DNA of 64,000 nt from Trogon surrucura (GCA_020746105.1 CM036619.1:12624238-12688237); one strand, 5' to 3'; shown: positions 24,476 to 37,540, counted from the stretch's first letter. Numbers and translations are program-made. The notes: generated from the letters alone by a model not told the origin.

Positions 24476-26705
24476 ATCCATGACAAAAAAGCAGCATGCA
24501 TTACTAAAAATTACATACTGAGTAAAAATAACTCGAATGTTAAAGTAGTAAAATATATTTAAAGTATCTTAGAGCTGATGCTAGAAATTTGTCCTAGGAA
24601 TTGATATTCATAATTTTTCTGGATTTTAGTATTAGTTTCTGTTCTGTAGTTGTTCTTGGCTATTACTTCTTGTGAGCTCAATATCTATTTGTTCAAAGAA
24701 AAATGCGTCTTTGCTAAAACAAGTAGGAAGCTGGAAAAGCCTGAGAGACGGTGCAGCTCATTTTTTCAAATGCCAGGTAACGGTTCAGAAATGGTGTCCC
24801 TGACAGAGAGGGGGAAATAGAAATGATTATGATGTTTTATGTGGAGCACATAGAAGAGCAAAGTCTGTCATCATAGCAGTTTCTCTGACCTCAGCATTGC
24901 TTTGTGTTTTACAGCTGTAAATGTAATAAATAAAATGCAGATCCAGCGTTAATTTTTATCCTCATTAATGACATTTTTCCCTTTGAAAACACAAAGTAAA
25001 TAGCAGCTGTACATATAGAACCTTGCTCTATATGTGTTTTTTTATAGCTAATGAAAATAATTATATGTTACACTAAACTTTTTTTCCCCTTTTGAGGTGA
25101 TGCATGGCTGCACGTGCTGAGCTGTGCAGCTGAAAGGCAAGATCTGGCTATTCTAATTCAATATACAGAAAGCAAAGGCCTGGTAGAACTGTTACTCTCA
25201 GATATTTAAGCATCAGGAATATAATCATAGAACTCCCAAGTTACAAAGTGAAATAGCAAAGAGCAGGTCAGGTTCCTTCAACTCAAGGCTTGACATCCAT
25301 TTTACTTCATGATACTTGTCTTGTGAAAGACATAAGTGGAGAGAATCAGAATTATACTGGAAACTAGACATACCACAGCAGAAAATGTGGTTTTCCTGGA
25401 AAATCCTGTCTTGTGGAGGAAATCTCAGCTGTGGAAACATGAATCTTCCTGTCATGACTGGGCTGAGCCTCGTCTGCTAGAGCTTTCCTCCACTTCTTTG
25501 TGGGACTCTGTTGGACTTTACCAAACAGCCTTGGAGTTCACACTGTAATTGCCAGTCTCACTAAACTCAGTACAAAGCCTCAGAAGAAAAAAATTTTTTT
25601 CTGAAGACACACACTGAACAAGCCTGCCCCTAGTTCCCTGCCCTTTGCATACGCAGTCTCAAGTGGGAGCTATTTGCTAATTGAGAGGCTACTAAATTGA
25701 GTTAGTGCCCAATGACTGGACACGGCTCACGGGCTGACTTGTACTGCTGGTCACCAGTGAGACCACTTCAGGGTGGTTGACACCAGTTAGCTAATATAAA
25801 ACTGGTCCAAAACAACTGAAAGTGTCAGCTGTTCTGTATTGTAACTGGTTTTTGTTGGTGTTTTTTTTTTTAATTAGTGAAGCATACTGAAAAAATTAAT
25901 TTCTGGTTTTAGCTAAAACAGCACATCTTTCAGGATGATTTCAGTCTTCAGAAGAGATGATATTTTTTCACAAGCAACATGCGAGAGACGAAAGTAGAGA
26001 GAGTGGGATATTATACGGTACACTAGATCCGCCACAGCAGAAGATGTGTCTTCTTGAAAGATCCTCCCTGGTAGAAGAAGATGCTAACATTGCTCCCACA
26101 AAAAGCCTTCTGCAACGTGTCTGTAAATCCTTGAATACAGTCAGCATAAAGACAGGTCTGAGTATTAACTGTGCATGGGGCTGGGTCAGAGGGACTGCTG
26201 TAATTCAGGCTGTGTGCAGCTGCCGTCTTGATGAGGGGGTGGGAAGAAGAGGGTAGCGCAATTTTGTCTCACATGAAGTAGGGCAAAAGTGATTTGTTGA
26301 ATAGTGTGAAAGAAGGTTCAGTGCGATGATCAATCTAGAAAGGTCTAGATGACCTCTCTTGCCCTAGGGAAATTCAGATCTTAGTATGAACAGTGATAAA
26401 CTTCCTGGGGTTGATACAGAAATCTGGACTAATGTCCAGCAGACTTTTGTCTAATGTTGAAGAGTTGAAGCTGGATGTCCAGTCAGCCTTGCTTCCTCTA
26501 TTAATGGAGAGAAATTAAGCTCATTTCCTCTCAGCTGATTGCTGTCCAAAGCCTGCTCTAATTAAAATATCCAGACTTCCTGAGAAGTTGGTGATGACAG
26601 ACACCCATTGTCTTAGACACTTGTGGAATCCGTCTCCAGAGATGTCAGAGAAGACATCTTCTCATTGCCTGTCTGCAGAGGCTGGATGGTTCCCAACCCT
26701 TCATT
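24476..26705. other. Intergenic sequence with a diverged direct repeat pair
   Basis: No gene is recognised. Two related segments of about 90-100 bases occur at 25331-25431 and 25990-26080, both containing CCACAGCAGAARATGTG. They are clearly related but diverged, roughly three quarters identical by eye. The family is not recognised. Confidence 0.6.
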
Positions 26706-27611
26706 TCATAGAATCATAGAATCATAGAATGTTAGGGATTGGAAGGGACCTCGAAAGATCATCAAGTCCAATCCCCCTGCCAGAGCAGGAATGCCTAGAT
26801 TATTCTACACAGGAACGTGTCCAGGCAGGTCTTGAATGTCTCCAGAGAAGGAGACTCCACAACCTCTCTGGGCAGCCTGTTCCAGTGTTCCGTCACCCTC
26901 ACTGAGAAGAAGTTTCTTCTTGAGTTTGAGCGGAACCTCTTATGTTCCAGTTTCAGCCCATTACCCCTTGTCCTATCAGTGGCTGTCACCGAGAAGAGCC
27001 TGGCTCCATCCTCGTGACACTCACCCTTGATATATTTGTAAACATTAATGAGGTCACCCCTCAGCCTCCTCTTCTCCAAACTAAAGAGCCCCAGCTCCCT
27101 CAGTCTTTTCTCATAAGGGAGATGCTCCACTCCCTTAATCATCCTAGTTGCCCTGTGCTGGACTCTCTCCAGCAGTTCCCTGTCTTTCTTGAACTGAGGG
27201 GCCCAGAACTGGACACAATATTCCAGATGGGGTCTCACCAGGGCAGACTAGAGGGGAAGGAGAACCTCTCTCGACCTACTAACCACCCCCCTTCTAATAC
27301 ACCCCAGGATGCCATTGGCCTTCCTGGCCACAAGGGCACAGTGCAGGCTCATGGTCATCCTGCTGTCCACCAAGACTCCCAGGTCCCTTTCCCCTACACT
27401 ACTCTCTAAGAAGTCATTCCCCAACTTATACTGGAACCTGGGGTTGTTCCTACCCAGATGCAAGACTCTACATTTACCCTTGTTATATTTCATTAAATTT
27501 TTCCCCGCCCAACCCTCCAGCCTGTCCAGGTCTCGCTGAATGGCAGCACAGCCTTCTGGTGTGTCAGCCACTCCTCCCAGCTTGGTGTCATCAGCAAACT
27601 TGCTTATAGTA
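26706..27611 (-). repeat. Young CR1 LINE (CR1-J-like), 5'-truncated
   Basis: On the minus strand this starts in the reverse transcriptase domain just before the FADDTKL catalytic motif. It continues through the C-terminal region of ORF2 to a clean tail with repeated ATTCTATG. It is nearly identical to 43447-44340 and shares its in-frame TAG (27250-27248). The frame is otherwise open. Sequence 5' of the break, above about 27611, is unrelated, as expected for a 5'-truncated LINE. Confidence 0.95.
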
Positions 27612-29261
27612 AGCTGGGTGAGAGGAAGTGTACCCCTGAGGCTGGAGAATACAGTCTCCATCAGTGATTTGAGAAGTGGCCTCGTGAATTTTGGGAGGGT
27701 ACTGAAACTCACCCGGATGATGTTTTGCGTGCTCATACAGGTGCTTCCAGTTCCCACCCTATCTCTCTTAACTGTAAGTGATGTGGAGCACAGAATTTCT
27801 GTTTTATGAACAAGTTTTATATTTTAATATTGAGGCACCAAAACCAGAAAAATTCTGAGCAATCCAAGTATTTATTTTTAGGATATAATGTTATTTGCAT
27901 TTATATGTGTAATATGTATACATATAGTATGCATATAAGATGTAGATTGCACGCATATATTACAAAGCTGCGCTGCGTACTGCATTTGATATTGAAAAGA
28001 AAATGCAGATCAGTGTCCTGTTTTGAAAACATCATCATAGCCTTTTCCCCTTTTCCGACTTGTCTCTCAAGTTCACTAACGCAATCAAGTTTGTGAAGTG
28101 TTTTGATTTGAATATGATTTCATTTTCCTGCAAGATTGCTTTAACCTGGAAGAAAAAATCCCATCATTCTGCTCTTGTGGATTAGTCATAGACTTTAAAG
28201 GGAGTATTTATGCACATGCAAGCGAAAGTGCTGCACAACAGGCTGTGAAGTGTCAGCTGGTGGTTCTCGTACCTGAAGTAACTCATGATCCTCAGAAAGA
28301 GATTCTGCCTTGTTTTGAGGATCGTGAGGAGCAAAGAATTGTTTTGGAATTTTAACACCTGATTTCTAAGCAAGATTTTACTCCTAGTTAGCAAATTCCT
28401 TAGGGCTTCCTAAGGTGATATCAAAGTCTAGCGTTGACTTTGATTAAAGCCATATCAAATCCTTGTGACACCGCATGAACTTTGCTCAGCCTCGTTCCAC
28501 TGCAACATCAGTGTTTAATAAATGCTCATGAAAACCACAATTTCAATACTGGTTTCCTGTAAAAGCCACGGAAGTCGTGATTTAAATGTCAGACCAACTT
28601 AATAATGACTGTTTTGGCTGAATGTCTTCTTTAGACTTGGAGTAAATGGGAAACTCTCAGGATATCTGTAGGTATGGAGATAGAAGGAAAAATTCATGTA
28701 AATCCTTATAAATCAAGAGGAAGAGGTTTTGCACAGCTCGAAAGCTAAATTCTTCTGTGATGGGGGATCTTCATAACCCAAAGCAAGATTTAATTTCAAC
28801 TCTCTTGCTTCGCTGGTTGTGTTAACAACTGGAAAGCCCGTTCAGTACAGACGCTTCAAAGTGCATTTCCAGCCAGCCCCTCGGTGCTTGGTGGCCTGGC
28901 CAGAAGATGGCAGGCGAGTTTTGTGGGAAGAGCGAAAGTGTGCCAAACACACAGGTGGTGTGGTGGTAAGAACATAACAATTCACAGTCAAGACTAGAAA
29001 CGTTAACGTCGGCTTCATTATCCTTCTAATGGTTAAACTCTAAGATAACAAAAAACCAGCAAAACCTGCAATAATTTACATCCGTGTAGATACAGCGGTA
29101 GAGAAGAAGCGCTCAGGAAGGCAAATCCCTCTGACCCCACTGGCATCACTGAGGCAGGACACGCTCCCGAGTGACGCCGCACGGTGCCCGTCTTGCACCT
29201 GTGCTGCCGGACATGTAGCGTGTGGCTCTGTAATAGCGCTGTTCTGAAAAAGCCCCGAAAA
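27612..29261. other. Intergenic sequence, nothing recognised
   Basis: AT-rich single-copy-looking sequence. The ORFs are below 100 codons and domain-free. Confidence 0.5.
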
Positions 29262-29590
29262 TCCAGTACCTGAAGGGGCTACAGGAAAGCTGGGGAGGGG
29301 CTATTTACAAAGGTGTGTAGCGACAGGATGAAGGGCAGTGGTTTTAAGCTACAGGAGGGTAGATTTAGATTAGATGTTAGAAAAAGGTTCTTTACAATGA
29401 GAGTGGTGAAATACCGAACACGTTGCCTGGAGAGGTGGTGGAGACGCCATCCCTGGAGACATTCAAGGCCAGGCTTGATGGGGCTCTGAGCAACCTGATC
29501 TAGTTCAAGATGTCCCTGCTCACTGTAGGGATTTTGGGCTGGATGACCGTTACAGGTCCTTTCCAACCCAACACATTCTATGATTCTATG
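29262..29590 (+). repeat. CR1 LINE 3' end, plus orientation
   Basis: This reads directly as a CR1 3' end. It has the passage GGTGGTGGAGACGCCATCCC, then GGGCTGGATGACCG, CCTTTCCAACCCAAC and the tail ATTCTATGATTCTATGA. It is the only clear CR1 copy in plus orientation in the window. Confidence 0.93.
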
Positions 29591-30599
29591 AATCCCAAAC
29601 AATTAGGTTACAAATATTATCCAAGACCTCCTCCCAGCTCTGGGCTTTCTGCTCCAGCACCCACGCTCACAACTGGCAGGAGATGTCTTTTCTTGCCTTA
29701 TGAAATTACAGTGAATTATAGTCTGCTGTTAATTCTTTGCTTTGCTCTGTTACTATTTCCTTTCTTCTTTCTGCAACTTTAGCCTGCCGAGGGGTGAGGA
29801 TAAGCATGCAATGAATTTAGATATTGCATTATGGTCTGACACTTTCCCCTCTCAGCTGTCAGAGAATGGCAATTTCTGAATCCTTTCCAGAACTGCAAGC
29901 AGTTCTTTTACTTCCTTAGAAGTAGAAGAATTTTACCTATCATTCCAGCCACTGGAAACTGGATAAAGCTCTTAGTTTTTTAATTCACTTTTGAGTTGGC
30001 TTGATGTGCCAATTTAGGAAAGCAAAGTACTGCTTCCCAGTAGGGGCTGAGCATTCTGCTTCTACAAAGCTCCTATTCACTGACCTGGCATTCCCCAGTG
30101 TGGAAATACTCTGTATTCGTAGGAGAAGACCAAGCTGAAGACATACACATATCACTCAGAGAAAACAGTTATGATGCTCCTAGTGTCTCTGACCTTATGG
30201 GAGATCTTCTCATAGTTTTGGACCAGGACTGCAAGAATTGTAACTTTCTAGACCAAGGAGCTTTACTGTAATTGTAAGATACTCCACCCTAGTAGAGAGC
30301 TGAATTGCCGGCAGCTATTTTCGTTTGTAGGCTTTAGCTGATTTTTCAGTTATTCTGGGCACAAGTCACTGGTTCCACCAAAGGTCAGAACAGAGGTTTG
30401 AACGTAATTATATTTTGCAATGGAAACTGCCATAGGGAGCAAAGGACATGGTTGTGAAGACATGGGGTAATATTACAGAGACATTAGAGAGAAATGTCAT
30501 GGATGAGTGAAAAAGTGAAGCCAAGTCATTGTTCTCCAGGACAGAATGAGCTTCTGGTGTCAGTGGAGGCAGTAACAGTAACGGTGAGGTAGCTATTGC
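29591..30599. other. Intergenic sequence, nothing recognised
   Basis: Unique-looking sequence between two CR1 copies. No domain-bearing ORF is seen. Confidence 0.5.
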
Positions 30600-31518
30600 A
30601 GAATCTCAGAATCACAGCATGTTATGGGTTGTTAGGGCCCTCGAAAATCATCTAGTCCAAACCCCTGCCAGAGCAGGATCACCTAGAACAGGTCACACAG
30701 GAACACTTCCAGGCGGGCTTTGAATGTCTCCAGAGAAAGAGACTCCACAACTTCTCTGGGCAGCCTGTGCCAGTGCTCTGTCACCCTCACAGTGGAAAAG
30801 CTTTTCCTAATGTTTTTGTGGAACCTCCCATGTTCTAGCTTGTACCCACTGCCCCTTGTCCTGTCATTGGACATCCCTGAAAAGAGCCTGGCTCCGTCCT
30901 CCTGACACTCCCCCTTGACATATTTATAAAATTTATGAGGTCACCCCTCAGCCTCCTCTTCTCCAAGCTAAAGAGACCCAGCTCCTGCAGCCTTTCCTCA
31001 GAAGGGAGATGTTCCACTCCCTTCATCATCTTTGTGGCTCTGTGCTGGACTCTCTCCAGCAGTTCCCTGTCCCTCTTGAGCTGAGGGGCCCAGAACTGGA
31101 CACAGCATTCCAGATGTGGCCTCACCAGGGCAGAGTAGAGGGGCAGGAGGACCTCTCTCGACCTACTTGCTTCTCCCCTTCTAATACACCCCAGGATGCC
31201 ATTGGCCTTCTTGGCCATGAGGGTACATTGCTGGCTCATGGTCATCCTGCTAGAACCCCCAGGTCCCTCTCCCCAACGCTGTTCTCCAACAGGTCAGTCC
31301 CGAACCTATACTGGTACTTGGGGTTGTTCTTCCCCAGGTGCAAGACTCTACACTTGCCCTTGTTGTATTTCATAAAATTTCTCCCTGCTCAACTCTCCAG
31401 CCTGTCTAGTTCTTGCTGAATGACAGCACAGTCTTCTGCTGTGTCAGCCACTCCTCCCAGTTTCGTGTCATCAGCAAACTTGCTGATGGTGCTCTCTATT
31501 CCCTCATCCAGGTCATTG
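30600..31518 (-). repeat. CR1 LINE, 5'-truncated, frame-broken
   Basis: On the minus strand this covers the end of the reverse transcriptase domain and the C-terminal part of ORF2 down to the CR1 tail. It retains tyrosine (TAC) at the site where the copies at 27.2 and 44.0 kb have TAG. Small deletions break the frame, for example where the phrase 'CTGTCCACCAAGACTCCC' of the younger copies is shortened. Its 5' break abuts the duplicated block that starts at 31548. Confidence 0.93.
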
Positions 31519-31547
31519 GTATTTTGTGTGTTGGAATAACATCCATC

Positions 31548-31728
31548 ATTCTTAGAGCCATTCTCGACTAATTATGTTGCCAAATTTAATCAATATTCCA
31601 TTTGTGTCAAGACTTCAGTGTTAGCAACAGGCATAATACACTGCTTTTATCTTTTCCTCTTTCAGGTTTTGTGTACTGGAATAACATCCAGATTTTACAT
31701 AATGGAATAATATTTGGCCATAAGGCCA
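31548..31728 (+). repeat. 181-bp duplicated block, copy 1
   Basis: This matches 33975-34155 over exactly 181 positions with nine mismatches by my count (about 95%), same orientation, 2.43 kb apart. A third partial copy of its internal motif TTTTGTGTNNTGGAATAACA lies just upstream at 31521-31545. The block ends inside the exon-like segment 31666-31853. Confidence 0.9.
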
Positions 31729-31853
31729 TAGATTTCTTCTGCTTATTTGAAAATACTGCAGCCGTACTAGAAATTTCAAATATTCCTGCAAAGTATGGTG
31801 TTATACATGAGGTTGAAGAAGAAGGCATAACCCCCTTGTCCCTATTCCTTCAT
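31666..31853 (+). pseudogene. Orphan exon-like segment with an ankyrin-like repeat
   Basis: A pyrimidine-rich tract ending TTTCAG precedes it and a gtaaga donor follows. The 188 bases stay open in one frame. The second half reads ENTAAVLEISNIPAKYG then VIHEVEEEGITPLSLFLH. That resembles an ankyrin repeat (the xGITPLxLAxx turn and a preceding helix), of the kind in ANKRD26/POTE-like proteins. No partner exons were found nearby, so this is either a relic or one exon of an unrecognised transcript. The first third is shared with the duplicated block and may not be exon at all. Homology is judged by eye only. Confidence 0.35.
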
Positions 31854-33974
31854 GTAAGATATGCTTTATTTCTTTTAGTTAAAAGCACTGCAGCCTTCAA
31901 ACCAAAACATATGCATACACCGATGATTTTTTGAGGAAAACATATCTAGTGGTGATCACATTTTCTGCATTATTTTTGACATCAGGAAAAAAAGAGGATG
32001 ATGTAATACGCACTGAAGGATTATTCAGTTAAGTACTACAGAAAGCTTTCCACCTACAAAGGCAGCTCAGCACAGAGATGAGCTTCCTAGTGAGTTGCGG
32101 AAATTCTGCCACTGATGACTTTTTTAACAGTAGAGTACAGAAATAACTGAAAGCAATATTCTTGATGCTTTTTATCCCAGTATAGCAAGAGTATGGACAG
32201 CCATTATTCATTTCAATTACTTAGCATATTGATATTTCTGATAATAACAGTTGGTGATGAACTGAATCTAAATTACTATGAATATTTACATTATAACTTA
32301 CATCAGTGTATTACCTGAACATTCGTACTTCATGTCTACATAGAAAATGATGGAGTGTTTCTAACATGTGCTATGCTAGGCTAAGCTACGTCAGGCTATG
32401 CTATGCTATTTAGCTACACAGCATCCTTTTGTGGTGCACTGAACTGGAAAAAGCATCCTGCTGGAAATAAATCTGGAAGGAAGCAATGTTCCCCTTCTAC
32501 TGGTGGGGCAGTTCCTCTGTCCAGCTCCCTGTTTCCACACAAGCCATGTGCCAGTACTGGTTTTGAAGAGGTGTTTCTAGAATTGCACCCTCAGTTTTCC
32601 CCAGACAAAAAAAAAGTATCCGGATACCAACTATGGAAAATACATTTGTCTGGCACAACAATTCTGACAAAAGGATCTTTATTTTCACCGTCAGCAAAAA
32701 ATATGCCATATTCTCATTTCTGAGAGCCAGATTTTTGGTCCCTATCCAGAGTCTTATTAAACAGGATTCACTCCCTATTGCTCAGTGCTGCGAGAAATCT
32801 TCTCAAAGTTGTGATGGACGATTCTAGGAGCAGTTCTGGCTCCTGAATGCTCCCTCTTACTATTCCCAGGTGTTTTGGCCGGGGTGTCTGCAGAGCTGCT
32901 CTATGAGTCATGAGTCAACCACCTCTGAAATCCTTCCAAATAGGAGATGATGCGGAGAGCTCGCACTGGCTTTAGCAAGATTTGGATCAGGCCATCTGGG
33001 TAAACTTTCTCGAACTGTTTGAACTGGGGGACTTCGTGTTGCTGGTGATATGGGTGGTCCCTTGGGTTTAGCTCCTGGCCACGCCATCCATTGCCTCCAT
33101 ATATCCCAGCATGGAGCTCATGTGGTTATACAATGAACCGGACTCTGGACTGAGCATCTTTTTTTTTCTTTTTTTGTTCTTTTATTTTTTCCCTAGATGA
33201 GTTCCCTGATTTGGATTATCACAACACACGATTGCGTGTGCTGGCCTGAGGAAGAGGATGGGATCGTGCACAAGAAGCAAGGGTAAGGACAGATCCACTT
33301 CACTGAGCAGCGGTGGACATCCTTTAAAAACTCGATTACACTGTTTTTCATCGTCTATGTCCCAGAAACTTGCAGTTTACATGTGGTAAAGATTGCAATT
33401 ATAGAAGCTAGCAGCTTCAGTAACTTTTCTATTATCTTTCTTTTTTTTTTTTTTAAACTGGAATATTTCTTAGGAGTTAGAATTGCACTTTTAACAAAAG
33501 CAAAATATTGAAGTTAAAACAAACAGCCCTGAAACCCACCTGTAACGTTTTTTTGGTGAAGCTCTTTGCGGGATAAAAAAAACGTCGTATGGTCTGACTG
33601 GTGATTGTGGGAGGAGGGGAAGAAAGCCGTGGAAAGAGCTCAGATACATTAGATCTCAGAGTAATGCATCTGGCTATCAAGGACTGAGTGGCTCATCCCA
33701 TTATTATTCTCTCTCTTTACTGCAGATTTTTGTAGCACTTTGTTTGTTCGCTTTTTTTCCCAGAAGCCAGTTTAAAAATAGAAGATGTCATAATTGGAAT
33801 GGTTTTTTTTCTTGTGTTGGAAGATAACATTGGTAAGAATTATAAACGTGTCACTAAAAAATGGTTCCAAAGCCAAATTAATCTCTATAAAATACAAAAT
33901 AATTGTAGCCATTGCGCTAAATCTGTTATACAGGGAACACCTATAATGTTGGCATTGTTTCATTTTTGTTCAGC

Positions 33975-34155
33975 ATTCTTAGAGCCATTCTCGACTAATT
34001 ATCTTGCCAAATTTAATCAATATTCCATTTGTGTCAAGACTTCAGTCTTAGCAACAGGCATAATACACTGCCTTTACCTTTTCCTCTTTCAGATTTTGTG
34101 TACTGGAATAACATCCAGATTTTATGTAATGGAATAATATTTCGCCGTAAGGCCA
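33975..34155 (+). repeat. 181-bp duplicated block, copy 2
   Basis: Same length and orientation as 31548-31728. It keeps the TTTCAG acceptor-like sequence but diverges completely at the point where copy 1 enters the ankyrin-like coding stretch. Its flanks show no CR1. Confidence 0.9.
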
Positions 34156-36700
34156 AATTATCAACTGTTGTCATATTGTTGAGTTCACTGGAGTTAAGGA
34201 AACCAGCTGAGTCCACGACAAATGGATAAAGTTTCTACAGAACTGGCATTATTTCTGTATAATGACATGAAATCAAGCAGAGGTGTCTAAACCTAAAAGT
34301 TATTCTTCAGCTCTAGGAGAAAATAAGAAAACTGCCACTTAACTTATTTTCTTCTACTGTAACAGCAAGTATTTCAGTAATAACAGTAATTTGTATCAAA
34401 TTTCTGTTCTAGTAATACAGTGGCATGCACTGTGTGGTCTGCAAATAGCGCATATTCAGTTCATTTCAGGTGAAAACTACCTGTGGGTGATTTCATCTTA
34501 GTCAGTGGAAACTGGTTGAATTGAGGGATAGGATTTGCAGCTCTTTTATCTGAAATGAAGTCTGAGAGGACTTTATGTCTCTGACATAAATATTATAGTG
34601 ACAATTGCCAAGCATTACTTCAGTGAGATATAAATACTTGCCAAAGAGAAGTGGATTTTCTTACCTGTGGTAGTTCTGAGCCTTCAGTGCTTGTACTGTC
34701 TGATGGAAACATCACAGCTTTCAACAAATTTCTTAGTTTTCTGATAAACCTCCTACTGCAAGTCTTTCTTCTTCTGGTGTGTTCTTCAGCCTGTCATCCA
34801 TCACTGATCTCCATCCTGGTCACTGCTCCAGTCTCTAGCAAATCTTAGCAGTTTTTTTAAAGGAATCAAAAATATAGGTGTATTATACTTGTATAAAATA
34901 ATCCGATTTGAAAGTATTTTCTTTTGTAGCTTCCATATTTGTCTGTACTCTCCTCTTTCCATTATGTTTAAAATGTATTGTAAAATAAAATATATTGTGT
35001 GCAGTGCATTTTCTGTAAAATCCAAGATGCACATTGTGAGCTATCTAACAGTTACAACAGACAGCAGAATGGGGAAATTATATATAAAACTGGCTGGGAT
35101 AAAAGTGTTAGCCAATAACACATAGAGAATGTTCCTGGGTTGGACTAGGGGGATTAAACAACATGAGCTGATTATGCTAATTTTCTTAATCTTTTAATGT
35201 CTTTGGATTGCTTCACTGAAGTAGAAAGAAAAATTCCCAGCGAGTTATGTGGAGAGGTGTTTCACCCTTCATTTCCCAGAACAATGTCTGCTTTATATGG
35301 TAAGTACAGTACCTATCTGCACATGATTAGTATGAATTTGTTCCTTTTTTCAGCCAAATACTTTGTGTGCAAGAATTCAAAGTAGAACAGTGAATGTTGT
35401 GTTACACAGAGCTGTTTTTTCCTCTAACCATCCACTATTACGAAGTTTAATAAACTAACTGTTACTTTCTAGCATCAAATACCTGGCAGATTTTCACTAT
35501 TGCGCTAGAGAAGCAAAGGAAGTAATTTACTCTCCTTGCCTCTGCACAATTTCTCATTCAGGCTGTTTTCGAACTCATTTAGTTTTCACATTATTTAAGC
35601 ATTTACCCATATGAAATTTCTTGTTCTCACTTCTCTGTCCCTGAAAAGCAATATTCCACCAGATAAGTCCATTAAGTTCTGACTCTGGGATACATTATTA
35701 CCTCTGCTGCCGTGTACACAGCGAGGTGGTTGGAGCAAGGACCAATTTGCTGTTTCCTAAATGCCCCCCACTTCCATGTGTGCTTAGACATCACTAGAGA
35801 TGACAAATAAGGTAATGAAATAAGCCGAACAGTAACTGGGAAGAGAAAGAAAACCTCCTTCCTTAGCTTTTTACCATCCTCGTTAATCTTCACTTTTGTG
35901 AAGCAGGAAGATTATCTTAAGCAAGCAGTTATAGTGAGAGGTGGGAGCTGGCAGATTTTTAGGATTCATTTATCTCATAATGGGTTATTGAAAGTGATTA
36001 CAGAGCCTTTCCTAGTCATTTTAAGAAGACACACTTCCATTGCTGAGTGCAAGGTTACTGTCTTGGTCACTTGAAGTAATGAGAATTTTGAAAGTGAATT
36101 CACTGGGGCAGGATTTTGTGTTAATGTCTCCTTCCATTCCTACCACTTGTTTTGTCTGCTGGAGCCAGTTCCGGGCTGGCATGTATTTCCTGGTGTTGCG
36201 GTTGACCTGAGAAGGATGAGAGGGTTGCAGCTGTGGCTTTGATACTTCCTGCTGTGGTTCCATCTCACCTGATGGACGTGAATTTTCAGAGCCCTTCTCC
36301 CCTTCTCCAAGCCAGCCGAATGCAGATCTGAATAATGCCTCTCACCTGTCAGCTTTGTTAACCCATCAGGTGTTGCAACCCATCAGGTGATGGCTGTGGA
36401 TTGCTGACACGAGAGAAAACCAAACTCTACTGAGGCTTTACTTGCTGTTAAAATAAAGGCAGAGAACATGCACAGTGGCTCTCAAGGAGCTGGGCTCTGA
36501 GGCTGCAAGCTGACGTCTCCAGCTGCTACTGAATACAGATAGAGGCACAGTGCTCTGTTGTAGCGGACTGATTTGTGGATTTGGCCTTAAACATTTCTTG
36601 TCATGGTCAGAAAAGAAAACCAGTTTCTGGTCCCATGGAATGTGGTAGAGGGGCGATCTGATAAGGCTACAAATGCCTCAAACAGCCCTGGTGACAAATA
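34156..36700. other. Intergenic sequence, nothing recognised
   Basis: AT-rich, with only short ORFs. No repeat family is recognised with confidence. Confidence 0.5.
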
Positions 36701-37540
36701 TGTGTAGAAATTAGGAAATCTTGTGGAGGCAGGATGGCCTAATCTCTATCATATCTTTCAAGGAGATGGGGCATTCACACCTGTTAATGAGAATTACTGG
36801 AAACAATTAAGTGCCTTGATCCCCCTACCTGGTTCTCTGCACGTCTGCACGTAGATAATGGTGTATAAATTGAGGTGAGGAAAAGCAAAGTATGGTGAAC
36901 TACAAGGAGAACAAAGCAGGAGAAAGCAGACTGAAGAAGCATGTAGCCTGAGAAAAGCACAGGAGAAGGAAGAAAAGATGACGGCATCATCCTTGAACCC
37001 TTGCTGGCAGCAAATGCAAGAATCAGGACTGGTGATCTCTGTCTCTCCCTGTTTCCCCCCCTCCTGCCCACCTCTCTCTCTTTCTCTCCGCCACGCCCTT
37101 CTCCTTTTCTCCTCTCTTACTATACTTACTTTCTGTCTTGTAATTAGAAGTATAATGCTGCCTATTAGAAGTTATGTCTTTTTTCCTTGTTATCATTAAG
37201 TCTCTCTCTCTTTTTCCTCACTAAGTAATGCAAGGTCTGTCATACTGTTTATTTAGTTTTTGTGCCTAAATTTCTTTCTTGTGATGGTTAAGTGTGATAT
37301 TGCCTGACTTAATATTGTGTTTAGATACCCTTTATTATTCCTTGTTAGTATTATTAAGTTGTTGTAGTTCATTTGGTTTGTTTAGCCTTTCCTGGACTTT
37401 TTGTTATGTTGTCTGCCCTATCGTGCTTCTAAATTAGAGTCAGTTGTCGTGAGTCTGATCTATACGTTGTGATAAATTAATAAATGTTTGTGTATGGGCC
37501 TTGAGACTTGTCTCACCGTTGTCCATGCCAGTGGTGTATT
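36700..37540 (+). mobile_element. Possible solo LTR, boundaries unsure
   Basis: The order of signals fits a retroviral LTR. A TATAAAT box lies at 36864-36870 and a purine-rich leader follows. A C/T-rich stretch comes next, and an AATAAA lies at 37479-37484, followed by a short GT-rich end. No clean TG...CA ends or target duplication could be fixed, although ACAAAT occurs near both edges. It could equally be ordinary sequence with chance signals. Confidence 0.3.
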
